Positions 17,532 to 26,503 of a DNA stretch of 64,000 bases are shown here, piece after piece (the first letter of the stretch is position 1; every line of letters begins with the position of its first letter). The stretch spans positions 1 through 64,000 of the forward strand of contig NZ_QTUV01000009.1 in the NCBI RefSeq assembly GCF_003435815.1, in the 5' to 3' direction. The translations under genes and the position numbers were made by a program. The notes below the pieces were generated by a model. It was not told the DNA's origin. It ran no database searches and worked only from the letters and a program-made list of their open reading frames with translations. This DNA is from Dorea sp. AM10-31 (GTDB taxonomy: Bacteria > Bacillota > Clostridia > Lachnospirales > Lachnospiraceae).

Positions 17532-17980
17532 GCGTGTATGGAAAATTTGAGAGTGCAGAAAAAAAGTACAAAGATATCATAGATCTTCCACATCCAACAT
17601 CCAGAAAGCATCCCCGTATGTCGCTGGAAGCAAGAGCAGCACAGTTTGCACCATTTGCAGCCCTGACCGGTCATAAAGAAGAATTGCAGGAGGAACGCCG
17701 GTTGACAAAGTATAAGATTATACAGGATGAAGGTTACCGGGAAGAACTGGATTATGCCTTAGATCATATTTGCCAGAGTGAAGGGGAGATTTATATCAGG
17801 TGTGAATATTTTGTCGCAGACAAAGAAAAAGATGGCGGAGATTACAAAATCGCAACAGGAATATTTAAAAGGATAGATTCTGAGACAAATCACCTGGTAT
17901 TAAAAGACGGGATGGAAATTCCGCTGGGAGATATTGTGGAGCTGGAAGAGATAGAAGATCCTACACTGGATAACGTCTGA
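17528..17980 (+). CDS. YolD-like protein
   Basis: 150-residue cytosolic protein. It has the segment HPRMSLEARAAQFAPFAALTGH, typical of clostridial YolD-like proteins, and a predicted beta-rich C-terminal half (KIATGIFKRID... PLGDIVELEEI). ATGA overlap with the polymerase gene shows translational coupling. YolD-family genes accompany Y-family polymerases in many Firmicutes; the biochemical role is not established. It shares the SOS promoter at 15963. Confidence 0.82.
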   Translation: MSVYGKFESAEKKYKDIIDLPHPTSRKHPRMSLEARAAQFAPFAALTGHKEELQEERRLTKYKIIQDEGYREELDYALDHICQSEGEIYIRCEYFVADKEKDGGDYKIATGIFKRIDSETNHLVLKDGMEIPLGDIVELEEIEDPTLDNV

Positions 17981-18024
17981 CGCTCTCAAATAATCTGAAA
18001 ATGAAAATAAATACAAAAAATATA

Positions 18025-18053
18025 TTGACAAATATATAATACAAGGCTATAAT
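18025..18053 (+). promoter_or_regulatory. Consensus sigma-A promoter of the ncRNA candidate
   Basis: TTGACA (18025-18030) and TATAAT (18048-18053) both match consensus fully with exactly 17 bp between them. The start is expected near 18060. Such a perfect promoter with no gene behind it argues for a highly expressed RNA. Confidence 0.85.
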
Positions 18054-18059
18054 GTAATT

Positions 18060-18283
18060 ACAAAATAACAAATCGAAATTATAAGACAGACGCGAGCTGT
18101 AAATAATTCATTTGTTATACGATTTCAATTATACAATTGAAAGTGTCCGAGGTGTAACGCAGGAGGACAACGATATTAAGAAAGGAAGGTACGGACCACC
18201 AAAAGGTAGAAGGTAATGAAGATGGAAGAACAATCAGAATAAAGGCGGATATCAATGAACGAATTGGTATCCGTCTTTATTTA
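18060..18283 (+). ncRNA. Structured non-coding RNA candidate, unknown family
   Basis: About 224 nt run from the perfect promoter to a terminator (stem 18241-18255 with 18264-18278). No reading frame longer than about 10 codons follows an RBS. Local hairpins are visible: TTTCAATT/AATTGAAA with loop ATAC, ACAG...CTGT, TGTCC...GGACA, and a longer pairing ATAACAAAT with ATTTGTTAT. Purine-rich single-stranded stretches (GAAAGGAAGG) lie between. It is not the SRP RNA (found elsewhere), lacks the T-box ACCGCG motif and lacks the long 6S-type rod. A raiA-type or other class could not be confirmed or excluded. Confidence 0.62.
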
Positions 18284-18368
18284 GGTATGCATTTTTATAT
18301 TAAGAGAAGAGTCTGTTTTGATGCTAAAATCGGCATGATATGTTTTCCGTATTATAGCTGTGTGCAAG

Positions 18369-18397
18369 TTGACGCTCGTTTATGTATTTGATAGAAT
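18369..18397 (+). promoter_or_regulatory. Promoter of the XRE/acidic-repeat gene
   Basis: TTGACG (18369-18374) and TAGAAT (18392-18397) are 17 bp apart, followed by an AAGGAGG RBS and ATG 18450. Confidence 0.5.
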
Positions 18398-18449
18398 AAA
18401 TAAGGTAAATATGGGGAGCTTTTATGGAATAGAATAAGGAGGATAAGCT

Positions 18450-19640
18450 ATGCTGGATTTGACATTTGGAGAGCAAGTCAAGATTATCTTAAAGAGAAAA
18501 GGTATGACGATCAAAGAGCTTGCAAAGCTCATTGAAGAGCAGACGGGAAAGAAGATGTCCCGTCAGAATATGACGCAGAGACTGAATCGCGATAATTTTC
18601 AAGAGCAGGATATGCGAACAATCGCGAGTATATTAGGCTGTCCTTTTCAATTGAATATTCTGGGAGAGGATACAGCTGCTGAAAATGACAGCATGGAACA
18701 TATACAGGAAGTGGCAGCAGAGCCGGAAAAAGAGATTGTAGAAGAGACAGCAGAAGAAGTTTACGAAGAGCCGGAAGAGGAAGTCTACGAAGAATCAACG
18801 AAAGAAGTTTACGAAGAGCCGGAAGAGGAAGTCTACGAAGAACCAACGGAAGAGAGATTTTATGAAGAAGAACCGGTGGAAGAAGTAACGGAAGAAATCT
18901 ACGAAGAGCCTGTAGAAGAGCCTGTGGGAGAACCTGTAGAGGAATATGATGATTTCCGAGAGACAGAGGAACTGATCCGGGAAACATTTGAAGAGGAGAA
19001 CCGGAAAGAAGTTTCAGAGGTCACAACAGGAGAAGCAGAAGAGACAACATCGGAGCCGGAAGAGCCAGAGTCAACAGCGGAAGATGAAGAACCGACAGCA
19101 AAATCAGAAGAACCGGTGAAGAAAAAGAAACACCACAGCTGGAAGGATTATTTCCAGAGAATGACTGGCAAACATGCAGACAAGGAAGCAGAAGGCGTAA
19201 AGCAGGCGGAAGTGGAAGAACAGAAACAGCAACCGGAACAGGAACCGTCGCCAAAACCGGAACCAGTGCCGGAACCGGAAATAACAGAACCGGAAGAAGA
19301 ATATAAGGAAGAACTCGGTGAGGAAATAACAGAACCAGAAGCAGAAGTATCACCGGTAGAAGAGGAATTTGCAGAAGCATTTGAGGAAGCTGTTGCGAAA
19401 GAGAACGAGCAGGAAGAAGAGACAGAGGATTTATCCATTGGTGAGATGAATCCATATACCGGTCGTGAATATGAGTCCAACAGTGTGCGGATGCATCCGA
19501 AACGTATCGGTTATGTACAGGTTTACAGCCGCAAAGATCACAAATGGCAGGATATGACAGAGTGGGCATTTCTTGGTGAGCAGGAACGAAAGAAAGTAGA
19601 ACTTGGTGATGATTATGTTTCACCGATTTACCTCGATTAG
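18450..19640 (+). CDS. XRE-type HTH protein with long acidic repeat region
   Basis: 396 residues. An N-terminal helix-turn-helix (about 5-70; ELAKLIEEQTGKKMSRQNMTQRL) is followed by ~270 residues dominated by Glu, Pro, Val and Thr, then a compact C-terminal segment (about 335-396; MNPYTGREYESNSVRMHPKR... and QEMTEWAFLGEQERKKVELG-like end). A 48-nt tandem repeat (18756-18803, 18804-18851) encodes two 16-residue EVYEEPEE-type units. A short basic patch KKKKHHSWKDYF interrupts the acidic region. The unusual mix suggests a DNA-binding or scaffold protein with an extended acidic linker; function unknown. dgt follows 15 nt later. Confidence 0.75.
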   Translation: MLDLTFGEQVKIILKRKGMTIKELAKLIEEQTGKKMSRQNMTQRLNRDNFQEQDMRTIASILGCPFQLNILGEDTAAENDSMEHIQEVAAEPEKEIVEETAEEVYEEPEEEVYEESTKEVYEEPEEEVYEEPTEERFYEEEPVEEVTEEIYEEPVEEPVGEPVEEYDDFRETEELIRETFEEENRKEVSEVTTGEAEETTSEPEEPESTAEDEEPTAKSEEPVKKKKHHSWKDYFQRMTGKHADKEAEGVKQAEVEEQKQQPEQEPSPKPEPVPEPEITEPEEEYKEELGEEITEPEAEVSPVEEEFAEAFEEAVAKENEQEEETEDLSIGEMNPYTGREYESNSVRMHPKRIGYVQVYSRKDHKWQDMTEWAFLGEQERKKVELGDDYVSPIYLD

Positions 19641-19655
19641 AAAGCGTGAAGATAT

Positions 19656-21104
19656 ATGAAATGGGAACAGCTATTATCGACAAAGCGAAGCAGAGAGTCC
19701 GGATCCGGCCGCAGGACGGATGGCAATACGGATCTGAGAAGTGAATTTGAAAAAGATTATCACAGAATTATCGGAAGCGCTTCTTTCCGCCGTTTGCAGG
19801 ATAAGACGCAGGTGTTCCCACTGGACAAGAGCGATTTTATACGGACAAGGCTGACACACTCTATGGAAGTATCTTCGATTGCCAGGTCGTTGGGACAGAA
19901 TATTGCGGAAAATATTCTGTTATATAAAAAGGATGAGGGCTTCAAACCGCACATGAAGGAAGATATCTGTAATATTTTACAGTGTGCCGGATTGATCCAT
20001 GACATTGGTAATCCGCCGTTCGGTCATTACGGTGAGGTCGCGATAAGAGAGTGGTTTGAAAGAAATCTTTCAAAGATCGAATTTCACGGACGCCCGGTCG
20101 ATCAGCTTCTGAATGAACAGATGCTTGCAGATCTGTATCATTTTGAAGGAAATGCGCAGGCACTCAGACTGGTAACGAAATTACACTTTCTGGTGGATGA
20201 GCATGGAATGAACCTGACATATGCGTTATTGAATACAATTGTAAAGTATCCTGTGCCGTCCCATCAGATGGATCCTCATTCAGAAGATATTAAGAAGAAA
20301 AAAATGGGATATTATTATGCGGATGAGGAGATTTTCCGGGAGATTGAAAAAGAAACCGGAACAAACGGTAACCGTCATCCGCTGACATATATATTGGAAG
20401 CGGCAGATGATATCGCGTACAAGACAGCAGATATTGAAGATGCGTTTATTAAGAAATTTATCAGTTACCATACATTGCTGGAAGAGCTGAAAGAAGTGCA
20501 AGGATTAACGAAATCGGAGCAGACAGAGACATTTTCCCCGGCAGATGTACTGGAAGAGTTGTATTTACGTGGGAAAGAAAAAAATGTCGCACATCCGGAA
20601 GCGTATGCGATTAAGAACTGGATCATATGCGTGCAGGGATTTCTCATCGGTCAGGCAACTTATGGATTTACTTCTAATTATGATCAGATTATGGCAGGAA
20701 AATATCCGCATGATCTGTTTTATCATACAGAAGCGGAGAAATTAATGGACATGCTCGGAAAGCTGGCATACCGGGAAGTGTTTACGTCCGATGTGATCTA
20801 CCGGATGGAAGTTGCAGAAGAGGCTGTTCTGGATTTCCTGATGGACAAGTTCATGCATGCGATCATCAGCTATGACGATGAGCCGGAGAAGTTAGAATCG
20901 CTGGATGTGCGTATGGTTTCTTTTATATCGAGCAATTATAAAAGTGCGTATCATTTGCAGGCAAAAGGAAAATCAGATATTGAACGGCTGTATTTAAGAC
21001 TGCTTCTGGTGACTGATTATATTTGTGGAATGACAGACAGCTACGCCAAACAGCTGTATCAAGAACTCAAAGCAATGGATTGGCCGTGGAGTGGTATTTT
21101 TTAA
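19656..21104 (+). CDS. dgt: Deoxyguanosinetriphosphate triphosphohydrolase-like dNTPase
   Basis: 482-residue HD-domain enzyme that hydrolyses dNTPs to nucleoside and triphosphate. Seen: RRLQDKTQVFPL, the metal site RLTHSMEV, IHDIGNPPFGHYGE and the distal Asp in EAADDIAYKTADIEDA. It controls dNTP pools. It sits 15 nt after the XRE/acidic gene and shares its direction, so the two are probably co-transcribed. Confidence 0.93.
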   Translation: MKWEQLLSTKRSRESGSGRRTDGNTDLRSEFEKDYHRIIGSASFRRLQDKTQVFPLDKSDFIRTRLTHSMEVSSIARSLGQNIAENILLYKKDEGFKPHMKEDICNILQCAGLIHDIGNPPFGHYGEVAIREWFERNLSKIEFHGRPVDQLLNEQMLADLYHFEGNAQALRLVTKLHFLVDEHGMNLTYALLNTIVKYPVPSHQMDPHSEDIKKKKMGYYYADEEIFREIEKETGTNGNRHPLTYILEAADDIAYKTADIEDAFIKKFISYHTLLEELKEVQGLTKSEQTETFSPADVLEELYLRGKEKNVAHPEAYAIKNWIICVQGFLIGQATYGFTSNYDQIMAGKYPHDLFYHTEAEKLMDMLGKLAYREVFTSDVIYRMEVAEEAVLDFLMDKFMHAIISYDDEPEKLESLDVRMVSFISSNYKSAYHLQAKGKSDIERLYLRLLLVTDYICGMTDSYAKQLYQELKAMDWPWSGIF

Positions 21105-21150
21105 CAGGACATGGAATAGATTGTGATAAATAAACCAGACAGGATGTGGA

Positions 21151-22095
21151 ATGGTGAAGCAATTTATCCGATATCTGTATGAATACGATCAGGGGAAAAG
21201 AATAAGGAATGTGGGTTTTGTAAAAGTGGAACAAAGCGGAGCAAGAGGAATGGTACACATTCACGGAAAGGGGCTGCGCCTCGGAAGTGAACGGACATTG
21301 TTCCTGTACCTGCTTTGTGAAGAAGACAGAGGCTACGTTGGAATCAGGCAGGGTGAGATTGGAAATATCAACCCTGCTGTTAATTATCGCTTTTGTTATG
21401 AAATGAAAGGCCATACTGTGTGCGGCGTACTTCTTATGAAAGAAGGAAATAATTATTATGCGGCATTGTGGAATGACATGCCGGTGGTGCCGGAGCGCTT
21501 GTGGCTGGGTGAGGAAAGTGAAAGTACATCTAAAAAAGAAAAGTCGAATACAGAGCCCAGTCTTAATTTAGATACAAAAGATGGGATAGAAGATGAACCG
21601 GTACTGATTTCAGATCATGCTTCAGGCAAAGACATAAAGCCATCGGAGAAAATAAGTTCAGAAACAGAAACCTATTTTTCCCCGGAGATATCCGCATCTG
21701 AAGCAGCCACAGAGCATATGGAAAAATGTAATGCACACCGAATCACAAGACGGGAGATCGCAAGGCTGCCGCGGTGCGAATGGAAATTAGCGAATAACCG
21801 CTTTCTATTACATGGCTATTATAATTACGGGCATTTACTTTTCCTGGAAGAAGAGGATGGCTGTTATCTGGGAGTACCGGGAGTGTATCATGAGAAAGAA
21901 GCGCAGGCAGCAGGCGTTTTCGGATTTGGGAAATTTGTTATGGCAGAGGAACTGGCATTTGACAATACTATAGATGAAAATATAAATAAAACTGCAGAAA
22001 CAATTGTAGATGATAACATAGACAAAAAAGAAGCGCAGGCAGCAGACAGTGAAGAAGAGCGATTTGGATACTGGTGCAGGCGTGTCAGAAAATAA
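21151..22095 (+). CDS. Conserved hypothetical protein with duplicated domain
   Basis: 314 residues, no signal peptide. I do not recognise it with confidence. The N-terminal part (1-115) and the C-terminal part (about 205-275) both look like small beta-rich domains; each has a basic Arg-rich strand, a GYxG-type segment and a hydrophobic LxLxL strand, joined by a Ser/Glu-rich low-complexity linker (about 125-200). KEAQAA occurs twice near the C-terminus. It precedes tadA with only 19 nt between and is probably in the same transcript. Confidence 0.7.
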   Translation: MVKQFIRYLYEYDQGKRIRNVGFVKVEQSGARGMVHIHGKGLRLGSERTLFLYLLCEEDRGYVGIRQGEIGNINPAVNYRFCYEMKGHTVCGVLLMKEGNNYYAALWNDMPVVPERLWLGEESESTSKKEKSNTEPSLNLDTKDGIEDEPVLISDHASGKDIKPSEKISSETETYFSPEISASEAATEHMEKCNAHRITRREIARLPRCEWKLANNRFLLHGYYNYGHLLFLEEEDGCYLGVPGVYHEKEAQAAGVFGFGKFVMAEELAFDNTIDENINKTAETIVDDNIDKKEAQAADSEEERFGYWCRRVRK

Positions 22096-22114
22096 AGAAA
22101 AAGGACAGCGGAAG

Positions 22115-22612
22115 ATGACAGATACAGATGCAAAATACATGAAAGAGGCAATCAGACAGGCAAAGAAAGCATATGCGATCGGGGAAGTACCGATTGGTTG
22201 TGTAATTGTCCGGGACGGGAAGATCATCAGCAGGGGATATAATCGCCGGACGATTGATAAGAATACACTGGCTCATGCGGAGTTGGCGGCGATCAAAAAA
22301 GCGAGTAAGAAATTAGATGACTGGCGGCTGGAAGGTTGTACGATGTATGTGACACTGGAACCTTGTCAGATGTGCGCCGGTGCACTGGTGCAGTCAAGGA
22401 TTGACAGGGTTGTGGTCGGCTGTATGAATCCAAAAGCCGGATGTGCCGGATCTATTTTGAATCTATTGCAGATGCCGGAATTTAATCATCAAGTTGAGCT
22501 GGAAACAGGAGTTTTAGAAGAAGAATGCAGTCAGATGATGAAAGATTTTTTCAGAGAACTAAGAGAAACCAAGAAATTGAAAAAACAGGGAGAAAATAAA
22601 AACAAGAAATAA
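22115..22612 (+). CDS. tadA: tRNA-specific adenosine deaminase
   Basis: 165-residue zinc enzyme converting A34 to inosine in tRNA-Arg(ACG). Seen: the HAE zinc and proton-shuttle motif in LAHAELAAI and the PCxxC motif in LEPCQMCAGAL. ATG 22115 follows AAAGGACAGCGGAAG; an earlier in-frame start would overlap the preceding gene by ~45 nt. The stop abuts the 3' end of the convergent SRP RNA. Confidence 0.95.
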   Translation: MTDTDAKYMKEAIRQAKKAYAIGEVPIGCVIVRDGKIISRGYNRRTIDKNTLAHAELAAIKKASKKLDDWRLEGCTMYVTLEPCQMCAGALVQSRIDRVVVGCMNPKAGCAGSILNLLQMPEFNHQVELETGVLEEECSQMMKDFFRELRETKKLKKQGENKNKK

Positions 22613-22614
22613 AA

Positions 22615-22880
22615 AACGTGCATTGCGCTTCGAACACTTTCTCCCGGACGTTACCTTAACAGTTAACTCAGACCAGGCTGCCTTACGGCACCCGGGAGGT
22701 TCTGCTTAGTGCTGCTTCGTTCCCGACCTGACACGGTTCACAGATTCCCGTCGCGTAAGACCCAGTCATCAACGCCACTTATTAAGGGCAGCTCCGAAAG
22801 AAAAATGCCCTCTGCGCAATATCACCCCTACTATAGCGGATTGTAGGTACAAGGTACCGCTAACACCCCGGCTGCACGAG
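22615..22880 (-). ncRNA. ffs: Signal recognition particle RNA, large bacterial type
   Basis: Read on the minus strand the RNA contains GTGTTAGCGGTACC near its 5' end (Alu domain) and GTGTCAGGTC...GAAGCAGCACTAAG with the GGAA tetraloop (domain IV, the Ffh site). The ends pair (CGTGCA with TGCACG), and a T-run follows on the minus strand. The ~265-nt length matches the Bacillus/Clostridium form with an Alu domain. It is convergent with tadA, which may share the terminator region. Confidence 0.95.
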
Positions 22881-22885
22881 TCTAT

Positions 22886-22914
22886 ATTTTAACGTGTTTT
22901 GCCCGAATTGTCAA
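22886..22914 (-). promoter_or_regulatory. SRP RNA promoter
   Basis: On the minus strand TTGACA (22909-22914) and TAAAAT (22886-22891) are 17 bp apart, placing the start near 22879. Confidence 0.8.
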
Positions 22915-22944
22915 TGGAAATACCGGAATTGGAGGAAATATACA

Positions 22945-24732
22945 ATGAAGATTTTGCTGGCAGCGATCAATGCCAAATATATACATTCAAATTTAGCAGT
23001 CTATTGTCTGAAAGCATACGCTGACCTGCACTGCCACACAGAACAGGAAAATAATGAATTACAGATTGAGATCGGAGAATATACGATCAACCAGCAGATG
23101 GATGATATTATGCGGGATGTCTACGAAAGGCAGCCCGACGTTTTATGTCTGTCATGTTACATCTGGAATTTAAAATATGTTGAAGAACTGATCCGGGAAA
23201 TAAAAAAAGTCCGTCCGAATCTTAAGATTTGGACCGGCGGCCCGGAAGTTTCTTATGACGCACCGGATGTACTTCGAAGACTGCCGGAAGTTACCGGTGT
23301 AATGAAAGGAGAAGGCGAACTGACTTTTCATGCATTGTGTGAAGCATATGTACAGACAGAACAGGAAATGAACGGATGTGAGATCCCGGATGATGTGCTG
23401 GCCGGGATTGATGGAATTACATTTCGTGACAGTAACGGCGAAGTAGTAGAAACACCGTGGCGGCAGCCGATCGATCTGAGCGAAGTCCCGTTTGTATATG
23501 AACATCTGGAAGATTTTGAACATAAAATCATCTATTATGAGACAAGCAGAGGCTGTCCGTTTGCATGCAGCTATTGCCTTTCTTCTATAGATAAGAGACT
23601 TCGTTTCCGCAGCCTTGATCTTGTATTTCGAGAATTACAGTTTTTCCTGAATCATAAAGTTCCGCAGGTTAAATTTGTAGACCGTACATTTAACTGCAAG
23701 CATGACCATGCACTGGCAATATGGAAATATCTGGAAGAACACGATAATGGAATTACGAATTTTCATTTTGAAGTGTCGGCGGATCTGTTAAATGAAGAAG
23801 AACTTGAGATTATTACTGCTATGCGTCCGGGATTGATCCAGTTGGAAATCGGCGTACAGTCAACGAATCCGGATACGATCCGGGAGATTCATCGAACAAT
23901 GGATCTTGATAAGCTTGCTGCAAAAGTGGCAAGAGTCAATCAGGCAGGAAATATCCATCAACACTTGGATCTGATTGCCGGATTGCCATTTGAGGATATC
24001 AAAAGTTTTGCAGTGTCTTTTGATGATGTATACCGAATGCGCCCGGAACAGTTGCAGCTTGGTTTCCTGAAAGTTCTGAAAGGTTCTTATATGGAAACAA
24101 AAAAAGAAGATTATGGATTGCAGTATAAAAGTACACCGCCATACGAAGTGCTTTCGACCAGATGGATCTCTTATGAGGAAATCTTACATCTAAAAGGCAT
24201 TGAAGAAATGGTTGAAGTTTATTATAACAGCAGACAATTTGAAGAGACGCTTGAAGAACTGGGAAAAGAATATGAGAGTGCATTTACCATGTATGAGAAA
24301 CTCTGGAGTTATTATAAGAAACAAAATTATCATCAGGTTAATCATAAACGAAGCGAGCGCTATGAGATATTGCTTGGATTTGTACGTGAATATCATCCGA
24401 AAAAAGTGGAATACTACAGAGAATTGCTGACGTATGATTATTATCTGCGTGAAAATGCAAAATCCAGACCGGCATTTGCAGGAAAAGAAGTGCTTACGAA
24501 GGAAGAATACCGTCAGTTTTATGAAACAGAAGATAAAGAAAGGCGTTATCTTACTTCCTATAACAAATATGACAAAAACCAGCTGCGTAAAATGACGCAT
24601 CTGGAAAGATTTTCAAGATTACAGAAAACAGTTTTGTTTGATTATCTGGAACGAAATCCTCTTACGCAGGATGCAAGAATCTGTCTGATCGACAGTCTGG
24701 CAGATTGTGGGGAAAATCGTTGCAAAGCATAG
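22945..24732 (+). CDS. B12-binding radical SAM protein
   Basis: 595 residues: N-terminal cobalamin-binding-like domain (1-150), radical SAM core with the 4Fe-4S motif CPFACSYC at about 203-210, and a C-terminal helical region of the kind seen with DUF4080. ATG 22945 follows GGAGGAAATATACA. Such proteins are common in Clostridia, but the substrate is generally unassigned. The start lies ~30 nt beyond the divergent SRP promoter, so transcription signals overlap. Confidence 0.85.
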   Translation: MKILLAAINAKYIHSNLAVYCLKAYADLHCHTEQENNELQIEIGEYTINQQMDDIMRDVYERQPDVLCLSCYIWNLKYVEELIREIKKVRPNLKIWTGGPEVSYDAPDVLRRLPEVTGVMKGEGELTFHALCEAYVQTEQEMNGCEIPDDVLAGIDGITFRDSNGEVVETPWRQPIDLSEVPFVYEHLEDFEHKIIYYETSRGCPFACSYCLSSIDKRLRFRSLDLVFRELQFFLNHKVPQVKFVDRTFNCKHDHALAIWKYLEEHDNGITNFHFEVSADLLNEEELEIITAMRPGLIQLEIGVQSTNPDTIREIHRTMDLDKLAAKVARVNQAGNIHQHLDLIAGLPFEDIKSFAVSFDDVYRMRPEQLQLGFLKVLKGSYMETKKEDYGLQYKSTPPYEVLSTRWISYEEILHLKGIEEMVEVYYNSRQFEETLEELGKEYESAFTMYEKLWSYYKKQNYHQVNHKRSERYEILLGFVREYHPKKVEYYRELLTYDYYLRENAKSRPAFAGKEVLTKEEYRQFYETEDKERRYLTSYNKYDKNQLRKMTHLERFSRLQKTVLFDYLERNPLTQDARICLIDSLADCGENRCKA

Positions 24733-24783
24733 AAAAAGAGGGTAAAATATAAACGCATAACGCATAGAGAGGAAGGAAGAAAT

Positions 24784-24885
24784 ATGAATTTTAATGATAA
24801 AAGAGTAAAAAAAGCAGTCGCAGTTATCATTATGATTGTGATTGTAGCTATGGTAGCTACTATGATTTTGCCGGCAATGGTATAA
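24784..24885 (+). CDS. 33-residue single-helix membrane peptide (Prli42-like)
   Basis: ATG 24784 has a strong RBS (GAGGAAGGAAG) and opens 33 codons: a basic start MNFNDKRVKK and one membrane helix (AVAVIIMIVIVAMVATMI). Size and architecture resemble the stressosome-associated Prli42 peptides of Firmicutes, but similarity was judged by eye only. It lies between the radical SAM gene and the VanW gene. Confidence 0.62.
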   Translation: MNFNDKRVKKAVAVIIMIVIVAMVATMILPAMV

Positions 24886-24913
24886 GATCGTTATAGAAGG
24901 AGACAAAAGAGCA

Positions 24914-26440
24914 GTGGGGGAAAAGACAGGAGACAGGAGAAGACAGGGCTTCGGAAGAGTTTCCAGAAGGATGTTACGAAGAAGGAGAAAAAGAAGACAG
25001 CTCATTGGTCTGATGACAGTTGTCCTGGTTGTGTTAGTATGGGGTGCCGCTTATCTGGCACTCTATCGTTATGTGTCAAAATATCCGGAGAAGAAGATTT
25101 GCGATAACGTATATATTAATGTGGTAAATGTGTCCGGAATGACACGGGAAGAAGCAAAGCGTGCGATGGAAGAACATTTCGCTGAAGATGAGAAGCAGGC
25201 AGTTGTATTGAAAACCGGGGAGAAAGAGACAGAAACAACGCTGAAAGATCTTGGGTTTCAATATAAAAAAGAAGATCAGGCAATCGAGAAAGCAGTTTCT
25301 TATGGAAAAAAGGGAACACTTCTTAGCAGATACCGCAAACTTCGCAGACTGAAAAAAGAAAAAACAAAGATAAATATGAAGCTGGCGCTTGATGCGGATA
25401 AGACAGAGAAAGTTCTGAAGAAACAGGCGGTTCCGCTTGCACCGCATGCAACGGATGCAGCGATTGCGCGTGTGAACGGAGAATTTCAGATTACATCGGA
25501 AAAAAAAGGAAAAACAATCGATATAAAAGAAACAAAAAAGTTGTTGGTGCAAACATTGAACCGGAAATGGAATCATAAAAAGCTTGAGGTTACACTTCCG
25601 CAGAAGACAGAACATCCGAGGATCAAAGCAGCAGATCTGAAAAATATCAAAGACTGCCTGGGAACATTTTCGACCGATGCCGGTGGAGGTGAGCGCTGGA
25701 AGAATCTGAAAAACGGAGCAGAGAAGTTAAATGGCACGATTCTGATGCCGGGAGACGTCGTATCGGTACATGATATTACTTCTCCATATGATGCAGAACA
25801 CGGCTATGCACTGGCGGGTTCTTATGAGAATGGACAGGTTGTAGATTCTTACGGCGGAGGAATCTGTCAGGTATCTACGACATTGTATAATGCCGTTTTG
25901 TATGCGGAATTAAAAGTGATAAAGCGTTTTCCACATTCTATGGCAGTAGCATATGTAGATCCGTCCAGGGATGCGGCGATCGCAGGCGATTATAAAGATT
26001 TCAGATTCCAGAACAATTACAAAGATCCAATATATATTGAAGGTGGAATTGATGGAGCAAACCAGCTGACATTTTCAATTTATGGCAAAGAAACAAGAAA
26101 AGAAAGTCGTAAGATCCAATTTGAAAGTGAGACGACGCATACAGAAGAACCGGGTGTGAGATATCAGGCAAATGCGGATGCGGCGATTGGTTCGATCGTT
26201 GCAGCCGGTGGCGGGCATACCGGCCGTACAGCAAGACTGTGGAAGATTGTAATACAGGATGGAAAGCAAGTGAGCCGGAAAGTTATTAATAACAGCACTT
26301 ACAATAAGTCGGATCAGGTGATTTCAGTGGGAACGAAGTCGTCAAATGCACAGGCTTCAGCGATTGTAAGAAATGCGATCGGTTCGCAGGACAGAAGTAA
26401 GATTAATGCGGCGATTAGTCAGGCGCAGGCTCTGGAATAA
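24914..26440 (+). CDS. VanW family protein with peptidoglycan-binding-like domains
   Basis: 508 residues, GTG start 24914 after AGAAGGAGA. A very basic N-terminus (RRRRKRR) precedes one membrane helix (about 36-58), so the rest is outside the cell. Extracellular part: a PG_binding_4-type region (about 75-210) and the VanW domain (about 245-390, with GGGICQVSTTLYNAVL). The C-terminus may be a G5-like or linker segment. VanW proteins are linked to the cell wall, but the activity is unknown. Confidence 0.85.
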   Translation: MGEKTGDRRRQGFGRVSRRMLRRRRKRRQLIGLMTVVLVVLVWGAAYLALYRYVSKYPEKKICDNVYINVVNVSGMTREEAKRAMEEHFAEDEKQAVVLKTGEKETETTLKDLGFQYKKEDQAIEKAVSYGKKGTLLSRYRKLRRLKKEKTKINMKLALDADKTEKVLKKQAVPLAPHATDAAIARVNGEFQITSEKKGKTIDIKETKKLLVQTLNRKWNHKKLEVTLPQKTEHPRIKAADLKNIKDCLGTFSTDAGGGERWKNLKNGAEKLNGTILMPGDVVSVHDITSPYDAEHGYALAGSYENGQVVDSYGGGICQVSTTLYNAVLYAELKVIKRFPHSMAVAYVDPSRDAAIAGDYKDFRFQNNYKDPIYIEGGIDGANQLTFSIYGKETRKESRKIQFESETTHTEEPGVRYQANADAAIGSIVAAGGGHTGRTARLWKIVIQDGKQVSRKVINNSTYNKSDQVISVGTKSSNAQASAIVRNAIGSQDRSKINAAISQAQALE

Positions 26441-26503
26441 TCATGGAACAGGAAACAGAGCGTATGTGTCGGAATAAATGCAGGAAAAGATGGAGAGGCA
26501 TAA

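Noticed and set aside
18170-18240. T-box-like GGTACGGACC in the ncRNA candidate
   Set aside because: The conserved T-box ACCGCG sequence and a downstream amino-acid gene are absent.
18756-18851. Possible CRISPR or other array
   Set aside because: The 48-nt repeats are in frame within a protein gene and have no spacers.
18529-18987. Long minus-strand Leu/Pro-rich frame
   Set aside because: It is the mirror of the acidic repeat codons on the + strand; no RBS or promoter.
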